A program made the translations under genes and the position numbers. Source: Pseudomonas sp. S09G 359 (GTDB taxonomy: Bacteria > Pseudomonadota > Gammaproteobacteria > Pseudomonadales > Pseudomonadaceae). Taken from it: 64,000 bases of DNA. The notes under the pieces are model-generated. The model searched no databases. It saw only the letters and a program-made list of their open reading frames with translations, and was not told where the DNA came from. The stretch is from contig NZ_CP025263.1 of the NCBI RefSeq assembly GCF_002843605.1, forward strand, positions 4,245,501 to 4,309,500. Direction: 5' to 3'. Every line of letters begins with the position of its first letter. The first letter of the stretch is position 1. Below, one piece after another: positions 44,617 to 52,746 of the stretch.

Positions 44617-45578
44617 AAGCCGACGTCCAGGATCACATTGTCGATGTAGACACCGGCCGGCGGCGTGGGCTGGTCGGTGTAGACCTTGGCGTTGTAGTTG
44701 AATCCCTGGGCGCCGCTGCCCAGGCCTTTACCGGGGTTGACCTCGGCGGTGGTGCTGTCGCGGCGGGCGGCGCCCACACTGCCCCACACGGTGGTACCGG
44801 CACTCTTGAAGATGTCGTAGGCGAGGAAGTTGGTCCCCGACATCATCTGCCGCCGCCCGCCGCTGGCGTGCTTGCCCGGATCCAGGCCCACCGTGTAGGT
44901 GCTGCCCTTGGTACAAGAGATATTGATGGTCTGGTTGACCGTGCCAAAGGCGCTCACCACGGGGGCGCCGCCAAAGCTGATGTTCGGCGCCGTCACCGTG
45001 CAGTCGTTGGTGACCGTCATGTTCACCGTCAGCGTCGCCGTGCCGGTATTGGCGTCACGCCCAAGGCAAATGCCCAGCGCCCCGATGCCGGAACAGTAGT
45101 TCCAGTCCCAGTAGATGCTCAGGGTTTCCGTGTAGATCCCAGCCGCGACGTTGCCGCCGGTGATGGTCCCCAGGTAGATCGGCACCGTCTTGGGCGTGGA
45201 GCCACCCAGCAGGCCCAGCAGGTCAATAATGCCGTTGCGGGCAAAATCGTAGGGCGCGCCCCGGTTTATCAGGTAGGCCGCGCCCGTATTGTTGGTCGCG
45301 TAGAGGTTATAGCTGATGACATCACCAGTGGGGCCCACCATACCGGCGGTAGACGACGTGACCGTTGCGTAGAAATGATCATTGGTCGTCAACAAGGAAA
45401 GCAGCGAGCCGGTGCACCGCAACCCGGCGTTGGTGGTCGAGGTGGATTGCACCGTCGTATTGGTGAGGATCGAACTGACCGGCCCGAACCCGGCGGCCGT
45501 GGTCGCCACCACCGAACATAACGCCTGGGCCTGGGACGCCAACCCGCTCAACACGACACCCGCCAACACTCCCCGCAT
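44613..45578 (-). CDS. Csu-type pilus tip adhesin (two SCPU domains)
   Basis: 321-residue exported protein with a signal peptide (LAGVVLSGLASQAQA) and two spore-coat-protein-U (SCPU) domains. The first spans about residues 20-165 and the second 170-321 (CTVTAPNISFGGAPVVSAFG, then GKHASGGRRQMMSGTNFLAY and VILDVGF at the end). Length and two-domain layout match CsuE, the tip subunit of archaic chaperone-usher pili. ATG 45578 was taken; a GTG at 45584 is closer to AGGAGG and could be the real start. Last gene of the operon. Confidence 0.88.
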   Translation of the reverse strand: MRGVLAGVVLSGLASQAQALCSVVATTAAGFGPVSSILTNTTVQSTSTTNAGLRCTGSLLSLLTTNDHFYATVTSSTAGMVGPTGDVISYNLYATNNTGAAYLINRGAPYDFARNGIIDLLGLLGGSTPKTVPIYLGTITGGNVAAGIYTETLSIYWDWNYCSGIGALGICLGRDANTGTATLTVNMTVTNDCTVTAPNISFGGAPVVSAFGTVNQTINISCTKGSTYTVGLDPGKHASGGRRQMMSGTNFLAYDIFKSAGTTVWGSVGAARRDSTTAEVNPGKGLGSGAQGFNYNAKVYTDQPTPPAGVYIDNVILDVGF

Positions 45579-45600
45579 TTTCACCCGACACCTCCTGTGC

Positions 45601-47949
45601 CTATCGACATACCAACGGGCCAATCAACGGCACCTGCTCACTGGACGCCGGCAGCGCAAACTGCACCTGGCAACTGGCGCCGCCGCCCAACGTCACGCGC
45701 AGGGTGTTCTGCGGCGCCAGAGTGTCCAGGTACACCAGGCCATCCCAGCCCACCACTGCCACCGCGCCGCTCTGCTCATGCAGCACGTTGGCCCCCAGTG
45801 GCAGTGGCGCATTGTGTTCATCCACCAATTCAATGCTGGCAGCGTTGATTCTGGCCAGCGCAAACTCCAGCAGATAGCCACTGCCCCGCCGCACCGCCAC
45901 GCGCTGCTCCACCGTCGGGCTGAGCACGTTGGCCGGCAGATTCAGTGGATCGATTTCATACTTGCCGCGGTAATAGCCGCTGGCCCACGGCACCAATAGG
46001 CGGCCGCTCTCGTCGGTGTCGCCGACCCACTGGTTTTCATAGCGCACCGGAACCTTGGGGTAGCCGTCGGTGCTGACGACCACAAACGCATCGTTAATGC
46101 GGTTGGCCGCAAACACATGCTTGTCCATCCACACCAACGAACCGCTGGCATCCGCCCAACGGGTTTCGGCGTCGCTGCTGCCATAGACGCCAGCCTGCAA
46201 TTGCACCGACTGCAAGCGCCAAGTCAGGTCGGCCTGGCGATAATCCGCGCCCTGGCCGTGGGCGTAGCCAAGGTTGTAGCCCACGCCCCCCGGGCCTGGC
46301 ACTGCCCGGCTGAAATTGACGCGCTGGCGGCTTTCACCGGTGGTGCTGCGTTCGACACTCATGCTCAGGCTGCCGTCGAGGTCGAAGGGGATCACCACCT
46401 GGGCCTGCACCGCCCAATTGCTGTCTCCGATCTCACGGTTGGCCGACAGGTAAAAACTGCTGTTGCCCCACAGCGGGCGGTTCCAGGTCAGGTTCAACAA
46501 GCGCGTGCGCGAATCATCGGCGGCGCGGATATCGAAATAACCGGCGCCCAGGCTACCCCAACTGTCGAGGTTGAGGCTGGCGGTGACTTGCTCGCTGCGC
46601 TTGCTCAGGCTGATGTAGGGCGAGTCGATCAGCGTGAGGTCGGCGTATTGCTCGTGCCGTTCCAGCCGCTGGTAAGACAGGCTGTAACGCTGGCTGCTGT
46701 ACTGATAGCCGAGGCTGACCTGCTGGCCTTGGCGCCCATCGAAACGGCTCTGGCTGAACGCACTGTTGAGCACACCGAACGAACCCAGCCGCACGTTGCC
46801 GCCCACGCCGCCCAGGGTCAGTTCACTGGAGGCTTCGGCGTGGCTTTCCAGGGTGAACGTATCGCTCACGCCGTAACGCAGACTGCCCGAAGTAACGCCC
46901 TGGCCATAGCGGAAATCCTGCTGACCATATTCGCGACGCAGGGTACCGGCGGCCACCGAAAAATCCGACAAGCCCTTTTGCAACAAACTGCTGGTGACAT
47001 AGAACGGCACGGTGGTGGACACCTGCCGGCCAAGGGCATCGGTGGTCACCACCACCGCCTCCCCCGCGCCGTTGATAAACGGGATATTGGTGAGGGTGTA
47101 GGGCCCCGGCTGCACGTTGTCGCTGGACGACTTGAAGCCGTTGATAAACAGGTCCACCGAGGACGGCACCGCTGCTTCGCCGGCAAACTGCGGCAAGGGG
47201 TAGGTCACCAGGTCCGGGCGCACGCCAAAATCCCGCGACAGTTGCACGCCCCCCAGGCGCACCGAATTGCTCCAAGGCAAGGCGCCGCTGACCAGATCAC
47301 CGGCCTCGTAGGTCAGCAGGCTTTCATCGTCGGAGTAGCGCCAGGCGGTGTCGTAGCGCAGGTAACCGTCGCTCAGCCCAGCGCCGGCATTTGCGCCGAA
47401 GCTGCGACGGTATTGCCCGGTGTTGGACAAGGTGCCCCAGGTATCGAACAGCCGCACCTCGTTCCAGGCCGCCAGGTAGGTGCCGGAATCGTCGGTGTCG
47501 TTCAGGTACAGGTCGTAGTTGAGCATCGCGCCGAAGCTGGTCAGCGCCTCGGTACGCGGGTACGCCTGGCGGTTACCGAGGAACTGCGCGGGCAGCCAAT
47601 CGGGCGGCACGTTCAGCAGCAGGCGCTGGCCCTGGCTGTCGTATTCGCTGTGCAGCCCGGGCAATTGGTCCAGGGCCACTTCAGCGGTAACCGACGCCGG
47701 CAGCTTCATGCCGATGGCCTGCAGATCGGACGCAGGCATGTACAGCTGGCCCGCCCGTTGCTCCACCACGACGACCTTGCCGGTGTCCATCTGGTTGACC
47801 AGCAATTGCAGGTACAACTGCGCATCAGGCATTGCCTCAAGGCTAGTGGGCGGTGGCGGCAACTCACCGGCACCGACCTGCGGAATCAGCACCAGACAAC
47901 AACACCCCATGGCGATCCATCGCAATGTACGGATACGACGAGCCAACAC
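45601..47949 (-). CDS. Outer-membrane fimbrial usher (CsuD-like)
   Basis: 782-residue FimD/CsuD-type usher: signal peptide (WIAMGCCCLVLIPQVGAGEL region), N-terminal periplasmic domain, a 24-strand barrel with a plug (about residues 220-300, including PSSVDLFINGFKSSSDNVQP and GPYTLTNIPFINGAGEAVVV), then the C-terminal beta domains ending CQVQFALPASSEQVP. It exports and polymerises the pilus subunits delivered by the chaperone encoded upstream. 22 bp before the tip gene, 33 bp after the chaperone gene. Confidence 0.93.
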   Translation of the reverse strand: MLARRIRTLRWIAMGCCCLVLIPQVGAGELPPPPTSLEAMPDAQLYLQLLVNQMDTGKVVVVEQRAGQLYMPASDLQAIGMKLPASVTAEVALDQLPGLHSEYDSQGQRLLLNVPPDWLPAQFLGNRQAYPRTEALTSFGAMLNYDLYLNDTDDSGTYLAAWNEVRLFDTWGTLSNTGQYRRSFGANAGAGLSDGYLRYDTAWRYSDDESLLTYEAGDLVSGALPWSNSVRLGGVQLSRDFGVRPDLVTYPLPQFAGEAAVPSSVDLFINGFKSSSDNVQPGPYTLTNIPFINGAGEAVVVTTDALGRQVSTTVPFYVTSSLLQKGLSDFSVAAGTLRREYGQQDFRYGQGVTSGSLRYGVSDTFTLESHAEASSELTLGGVGGNVRLGSFGVLNSAFSQSRFDGRQGQQVSLGYQYSSQRYSLSYQRLERHEQYADLTLIDSPYISLSKRSEQVTASLNLDSWGSLGAGYFDIRAADDSRTRLLNLTWNRPLWGNSSFYLSANREIGDSNWAVQAQVVIPFDLDGSLSMSVERSTTGESRQRVNFSRAVPGPGGVGYNLGYAHGQGADYRQADLTWRLQSVQLQAGVYGSSDAETRWADASGSLVWMDKHVFAANRINDAFVVVSTDGYPKVPVRYENQWVGDTDESGRLLVPWASGYYRGKYEIDPLNLPANVLSPTVEQRVAVRRGSGYLLEFALARINAASIELVDEHNAPLPLGANVLHEQSGAVAVVGWDGLVYLDTLAPQNTLRVTLGGGASCQVQFALPASSEQVPLIGPLVCR

Positions 47950-47982
47950 TCAGCTCACTCCTTGTCTTTACCAAGCCGTTTT

Positions 47983-48765
47983 TTACTGACCCGGCTTAAC
48001 GCTTTGTACCGTCGGCGCACCGTTGACTTTAAGCAGCAGCTCCTGGCCGCTGGCCAGGGGCTCCGCCACTGGCCAGCGCATGGTTGCGCCCGGTAGCACG
48101 TAACCCATCAGGCCCTCGGTCACCGGCCGGCTTTGGCCACCTTGCTTCACGGCGACGTCAGTCAGGCGCGCATGCACCGCGCCCTGGTTGCGGATCTCGA
48201 TAAAGGCGCGCCCGCCCTCGACCACCTTGCGCCAGCTCAAGTCCGGCACGCCGGCGCCCTTGGGGTCGCGCGGGCGGCTCAGGTCGGCCTTGCTCCACAG
48301 CCCGGCGCCGTAGGCAAACAGCGGCACCGAATAGCGCATCTGGAACTGGATCGACGCCGCCGTCTTGCCGTCTTCGGCCCCCGCCGGCTTGGGTACGGGG
48401 ATCTCATCGATGATGATGCGGTAGGCCATTTCCTGGCCCGGCGGCACCTCCTTGGTGCGGGTCAGGCGCACCAGCTGTTTCTGGCCGGGCTCAATACGTG
48501 CCACGGGCGGGCTGCCGATCACGTCGCGCTGGTTCTGGTATTGGTCGTCGAAGCCGTTCTGGCGCCAGGCGAACACGCGGATCTGCAGGTTGGCGGTTTC
48601 ATTGCCACGGTTTTCCAACCACAGTGCGCTGGCTTGTTGATCGGCCTCCAGCACCGGGTCGATCGGCCAGATCAACACCGAGCTGGCCGCCTGTACCTGG
48701 CTCGCCCCGAACAGGGCCACGGCCAGCACTCCTTGACGTATGGACTGGGTTAAACATCTAGGCAA
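47983..48765 (-). CDS. Periplasmic pilus chaperone (CsuC-like)
   Basis: 260-residue PapD-like chaperone with a signal peptide (VLAVALFGASQVQAA). The first Ig-like domain has NRGNETANLQIRVFAWRQNG and IEPGQKQLVRLTRTKEVPPG, with the Arg/Lys anchor and a bulged F1-G1 region typical of this branch; the second domain begins near residue 150. It gives a donor strand to SCPU subunits and keeps them folded until they reach the usher. Confidence 0.93.
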   Translation of the reverse strand: MPRCLTQSIRQGVLAVALFGASQVQAASSVLIWPIDPVLEADQQASALWLENRGNETANLQIRVFAWRQNGFDDQYQNQRDVIGSPPVARIEPGQKQLVRLTRTKEVPPGQEMAYRIIIDEIPVPKPAGAEDGKTAASIQFQMRYSVPLFAYGAGLWSKADLSRPRDPKGAGVPDLSWRKVVEGGRAFIEIRNQGAVHARLTDVAVKQGGQSRPVTEGLMGYVLPGATMRWPVAEPLASGQELLLKVNGAPTVQSVKPGQ

Positions 48766-48807
48766 ACTCTGCTCCTTAGATTGAAAAAGACTTCAATTCA
48801 AACGCCC

Positions 48808-49308
48808 CTAAAAGGTCAGCTGCACCTGCAGCACATCGCTGTAGCTGCCCGCCGGCTGGTTCCCCGGCAACACCACCCGGCCGTAGATCGGCAGCGTGAT
48901 GTTGTTCGCATTGCTGTAGGCCACATTCACGCTCTGGCTGATCCCGATGGCCTGGCTCAGGCCTGCGTCGCTGAATAACTGGTAGGCCACCGTGGCCGTG
49001 CCGCTGTTGAGCTTGAGGTGGCGGCCGCTGACGTTGTTCTGCCCACCGTTGATGCTCATGCTCAGGGTCACCCCCGGCGTGCATTGCACCACCACGCCAC
49101 TGGTCAAGGCCGTCGACACCGTGCTGGTGGACAACGCCGCATAGCTGCCGTAGTTGAGGTTGCCGTAGTTGCTGCCACCGCCGACAACCAGGCAGCCGGC
49201 AATAATGCTGGCGCTGACCTGGAACGTCGCGCTGGTGACGGCCGCCAGCGGCAGCGGCAAGCTGCTCGCACAGGCCAGCAGTACGACAGCGCATGCATGC
49301 CGGGCCAT
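48808..49308 (-). CDS. SCPU-domain pilus subunit 5
   Basis: 166-residue exported SCPU subunit: signal peptide ending near LAAVTSA, two conserved cysteines (GCLVVGG and VVQCTPG), and the family end GSYSDVLQVQLTF. It ends 42 bp before the chaperone gene and begins 5 bp after the stop of the previous subunit gene. It polymerises by donor-strand exchange in the pilus. Confidence 0.9.
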   Translation of the reverse strand: MARHACAVVLLACASSLPLPLAAVTSATFQVSASIIAGCLVVGGGSNYGNLNYGSYAALSTSTVSTALTSGVVVQCTPGVTLSMSINGGQNNVSGRHLKLNSGTATVAYQLFSDAGLSQAIGISQSVNVAYSNANNITLPIYGRVVLPGNQPAGSYSDVLQVQLTF

Positions 49309-49313
49309 TGCAC

Positions 49314-49850
49314 TTAGAAGGTCAATTGCACAGAGATGGTGTCCGTGTAGGTCCCCGCCGGCAGGGCCGGTTTACCCACCGCCTTGCCCCACAGGTTGAT
49401 GGTCTGTGCCGCCCCCGTGCTGGCCGCCAGGTTGATCACGCCGTTGCTCGCGAGGATGTTGTTGTAGCCCGAGTCGGTGTAGAGGTCGTAGGGCACGAAG
49501 TTGGCCACGCCGTCGTACAACGCGCGGGTGCCGCCCGTGGACTGACCATCATGCAGGCCGCCCTGGACCGTCACGGTAGGGGTCGTGCCGGCCGAACACT
49601 GGATCGACACCGCCCCGCCGCCGGCCGCCACCAATTGGGTACCCGCCTGGGTGAACAGGCTGTCGGTGGTGCCGAAGTTCAGGCTACCGAAGTTAAGGTT
49701 GGTGGTGCCGGCACCCCCGTTAACCAGGCAACTGCTGGTCAGGGTCAGCGTGGAGCTGATCTGCCCGGTAACCGTGGTGGCGGCGTGCGCACCGGCGGCC
49801 AGGGTCATCCCCAGCAAGGGTATAGCGAGACGCAAAACACGTGATTGCAT
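49314..49850 (-). CDS. SCPU-domain pilus subunit 4
   Basis: 178-residue exported SCPU subunit with a signal peptide cut after AHA, disulphide cysteines in SSCLVNGG and SIQCSAG, and C-terminal GTYTDTISVQLTF. It is highly glycine/threonine-rich, like CsuA/B major pilins, and may be the shaft subunit; this choice is inference. Confidence 0.9.
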   Translation of the reverse strand: MQSRVLRLAIPLLGMTLAAGAHAATTVTGQISSTLTLTSSCLVNGGAGTTNLNFGSLNFGTTDSLFTQAGTQLVAAGGGAVSIQCSAGTTPTVTVQGGLHDGQSTGGTRALYDGVANFVPYDLYTDSGYNNILASNGVINLAASTGAAQTINLWGKAVGKPALPAGTYTDTISVQLTF

Positions 49851-49869
49851 GATGCTTTCCTCTATTGAG

Positions 49870-50394
49870 TTACCAATCCAACGTCACCGTCAGGATGTCG
49901 CGGTAAATGCCTGCCGGAAGTGCGCTGGTATTCGCCACCACGGCGCCGTAGACCGGGATCGGGCCTTGGGTTCCGGGGCTGACGGCGAAGTTGCGTTGTT
50001 GGCCGATGCGGTAGCTGTCGGTGCCGGCGGCATCGGCCGTGAGTCGGTAGGGAATGGTCTGGCGGCCGTTGCTCAGGCGCCGGGTGGTGCCGTCACCGTT
50101 GACGCCACCGTCGATGGTCACCGTGAACCCGCGCACCGAACTGTTGCAGTTGACTTGCAACGCCCCGCCGCTGCCTTCGACGTTGGCGTTGAGCGGGCGG
50201 GTCCAGGTCGGGGCCTGGTTGCCGAAATCCAGCTGGCCGAGGTTGGCGGGCATCTCAGCGCCCCCGGAACTCACTTGGCAGGCCGGCAAAATCACCAGCC
50301 GCGCCTGGATGCTGCCGGTGATCAGCGCTTCGGCGTCCCCGGCGACAAATAGCAGGGGGCTGAGCAATAGTGCTGTGCAGGTGAAATGCTTCAT
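49870..50394 (-). CDS. SCPU-domain pilus subunit 3
   Basis: 174-residue exported SCPU subunit (signal peptide LLSPLLFVAGDAEA). Strand 1 TGSIQARLVILPACQVSSGG, cysteines in PACQV and QVNCNSS, end GIYRDILTVTLDW. The N-terminal strand closely resembles that of the 87-residue first gene product (GSGQIEARLVITAGCEV), suggesting they are paralogues. Intergenic distance to the next upstream gene is 101 bp. Confidence 0.9.
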   Translation of the reverse strand: MKHFTCTALLLSPLLFVAGDAEALITGSIQARLVILPACQVSSGGAEMPANLGQLDFGNQAPTWTRPLNANVEGSGGALQVNCNSSVRGFTVTIDGGVNGDGTTRRLSNGRQTIPYRLTADAAGTDSYRIGQQRNFAVSPGTQGPIPVYGAVVANTSALPAGIYRDILTVTLDW

Positions 50395-50495
50395 ACCGAT
50401 CCTACTTCCATCAGGATAAAACCGATTGGCCGCCCAGCCACAGGCGACATTCCTTTACCTGCCAGGTCCACCCGGCAGTCACTGCGCAAAAATCG

Positions 50496-51020
50496 TTACC
50501 AACTGACCGTCACCTTCACCACATCGGTGTAGCGGCTCACTGAGGGAATCTGGGCCAGCGGCTCAATGCGCGCATACAGCGGCAGCTCTACCGAGCCGGT
50601 GTCGGGCACGGTACCGCTCACCGCTTCATTGACAGGCAGCGCCACCCGCCGCGCGGGATCACGGTACAGTCGATAGGGGATTGGGGAACTGTGCGCGTCG
50701 CCTGCCAGGTAGCGCACCTCACCGATGCCGCCATGCAGGCCGCCGTCGATGCGCACTTGGTAGGGGGTGTCGGGGTTGCATTCCAGGCGCGGCTGGCGAG
50801 TGCTGGTCAACGCCGCGCTCAGCGGGCCGGCGCGGTCGTCGAGACGGGCAGTGCCACCAAAATCGAGCACACCCAATTGCTCGATCCCCGCTTCGCGGGT
50901 CAGACCGACCAACTGGCAGCCGCGCATCACATTGACCCGCACCTCCACCTGGAGTTGTGCGGCCAATACCTGCGCGCTGCAGAGCGTGCTCAACAGGGCT
51001 AAAACCAAAGATCCATTCAC
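50496..51020 (-). CDS. SCPU-domain pilus subunit 2
   Basis: 174-residue exported SCPU subunit with signal peptide VLALLSTLCSAQVLA, cysteines in MRGCQLV and RLECNPD and C-terminal YTDVVKVTVSW. It is the most divergent full-length subunit of the set (charged N-terminal strand QLQVEVRVNVMRGC) and may be an adaptor rather than a shaft subunit. Confidence 0.88.
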   Translation of the reverse strand: MNGSLVLALLSTLCSAQVLAAQLQVEVRVNVMRGCQLVGLTREAGIEQLGVLDFGGTARLDDRAGPLSAALTSTRQPRLECNPDTPYQVRIDGGLHGGIGEVRYLAGDAHSSPIPYRLYRDPARRVALPVNEAVSGTVPDTGSVELPLYARIEPLAQIPSVSRYTDVVKVTVSW

Positions 51021-51124
51021 AACCTCAATCCTTTTGAGGAATGGCTTACCCAGGTCAGGTTAGCAGCGCAGGACAAAGCTGCCAGTCTTGTCAGAAATAC
51101 GACTGTCAGATTGCAGTACTTTTC

Positions 51125-51388
51125 TTACCAGTTCAGGGTAACGAGGGTGCGAGGGCTGCCGTCTTCCAGGGTGCCCTGGTCGGTGCTGACGGTAAACTGC
51201 GTCGGGGCTTCAGGGGCGGTGCTGCAATGCACGGCCGGACGGCCATCGACAGCGTCTTGGGTCACTTCACAGCCGGCGGTGATCACCAGTCGCGCCTCGA
51301 TCTGCCCGCTGCCTGCCACGGCCTGGGCAGCGTTGATCCACAGGCACGAGGCGCCCAATGCCAACAGGAGGCGACGAATGACGAACAT
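51125..51388 (-). CDS. Truncated SCPU-like pilus subunit (87 residues)
   Basis: 87-residue exported protein, first in the pilus operon. It has a signal peptide (RRLLLALGASCLWINAAQA), then GQIEARLVITAGCEVTQDAV, a second Cys in AVHCSTA, and an end TLVTLNW. Compared with its 166-178 residue neighbours it lacks the middle half of the SCPU domain but keeps the first strand, both cysteines and the terminal strand motif. The frame is open to 51601, but ATG 51388 begins the signal peptide, so that start is preferred. It is either a real minimal subunit or a decayed one. Confidence 0.72.
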   Translation of the reverse strand: MFVIRRLLLALGASCLWINAAQAVAGSGQIEARLVITAGCEVTQDAVDGRPAVHCSTAPEAPTQFTVSTDQGTLEDGSPRTLVTLNW

Positions 51389-51600
51389 AAAAGACCTGGA
51401 AGAAATCACGAGGGAAGAAACGCCGCCGAGGATATAGGAGATGGCTATATGCCTGCATCGATTTTCAGCGCCAGCCGACACACGGCGCCTGTGCCTGCGA
51501 TCCATCTGCTTTTGAGATTGCTGGCCGGCACATTTTGTATTAGTTAAATTGGCGCGCCCCCCTGCAAAATAGCGCCCTTCACGTAACGGAATCTTCGCCA

Positions 51601-52692
51601 TTGGCTGTCATCCCCCCTGCCCTGCGCCGTTTGTTCGGTAAGCCTGTCTCGCTTGCCTCCAACCACGTGCACACCTATTTCCAGCACAAGGCACAACGCC
51701 AGGGTTACACCCTGAGCCCCAGCCAGCAGCAGGTGATCGAACGCATGGCACAGATGGCCGGTGCTCTGGAGCAAGCGGCCCCAGGGCAATCGCCACGCAG
51801 CTTGTACCTGCACGGCGCGGTGGGGCGCGGTAAAAGCTGGCTGCTGGACGGGTTTTTCCAGGCCCTGCCCCTGGCGCAGAAGCAGCGCGTGCATTTCCAC
51901 GACTTTTTTGCCCGCCTGCACCAGGGCATGTTTCGCCATCGCCAGCAGCATGACGCCCTTGCCGTCACCCTGGATGAGCTGCTCGAAGGCTGCCGCGTGC
52001 TGTGTTTCGACGAATTCCACGTGCACGATATTGGCGACGCGATGCTGATCACCCGCCTGTTCAAGGCGTTGTTCGCACGCGGCATACTGGTGCTGGTGAC
52101 GTCCAATTACCCGCCCGAGGGCCTGCTGCCGAACCCGCTGTATCACCAGCGTTTCAAGCCAGTGATCGAGCTGATCGGCGCGCGCATGGATGTCATGGAA
52201 GTCAACGCGCCGCAGGATTACCGCGGCCTGCCGCAGAACCATGGCCAGCAGCGCTTTACCCAAGGGCAGTTCATCTGGCCCGGCAGCGCGGCCCAGCGCG
52301 CGGCATTCGATTTACCGGCGGCCGATTGCACGGCTATCACGTTGCCGGTCGGCACTCGCCAGCTGCAGGCCCGCTGGCACCAGGGCCGCGCCATCGCTTT
52401 TACCTTCAATGATCTGTGCGAACAACCCACGGCAGTGATGGACTATCTGCTGCTGTGCGAGGATTTCGACCACTGGATCATCGACGGCCTGCCTCACCTG
52501 GGGGAGTGCCCGATCGCCGTGCAGCAGCGATTTATCAACCTGGTGGACGTGCTTTACGACCAGGACAAGCACCTGACCCTGATCGGTGAACGCCCGCTGG
52601 CTGAATCCCTCGCCGGCCAGGCCATAGACCTGGCGCGCACCGCCAGCCGCCTGAACCAATTGCAGCAGCAGGTACTTGAACCGGTATCATGA
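51601..52692 (+). CDS. AFG1/ZapE-family ATPase
   Basis: 363-residue AAA-like P-loop ATPase of the ZapE/AFG1 family. Walker A: LYLHGAVGRGKSWLLDGFF near residue 64; Walker B: CRVLCFDEFHVHDIGDAM near residue 135; the arginine-finger strip follows as VLVTSNYPPEGLL. The N terminus (PPALRRLFGKPVSLASNHVH) differs from the ZapE that associates with FtsZ, so this is probably the second paralogue found in pseudomonads. The only start near the beginning is TTG 51601. It is 54 bp ahead of the LRR kinase gene, in the same direction. Confidence 0.85.
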   Translation: MAVIPPALRRLFGKPVSLASNHVHTYFQHKAQRQGYTLSPSQQQVIERMAQMAGALEQAAPGQSPRSLYLHGAVGRGKSWLLDGFFQALPLAQKQRVHFHDFFARLHQGMFRHRQQHDALAVTLDELLEGCRVLCFDEFHVHDIGDAMLITRLFKALFARGILVLVTSNYPPEGLLPNPLYHQRFKPVIELIGARMDVMEVNAPQDYRGLPQNHGQQRFTQGQFIWPGSAAQRAAFDLPAADCTAITLPVGTRQLQARWHQGRAIAFTFNDLCEQPTAVMDYLLLCEDFDHWIIDGLPHLGECPIAVQQRFINLVDVLYDQDKHLTLIGERPLAESLAGQAIDLARTASRLNQLQQQVLEPVS

Positions 52693-52746
52693 GCGCCATT
52701 AACGCTCCTTTGCCCACGCCCCTTTTTCGAGTGATCGCGCCCTTTC

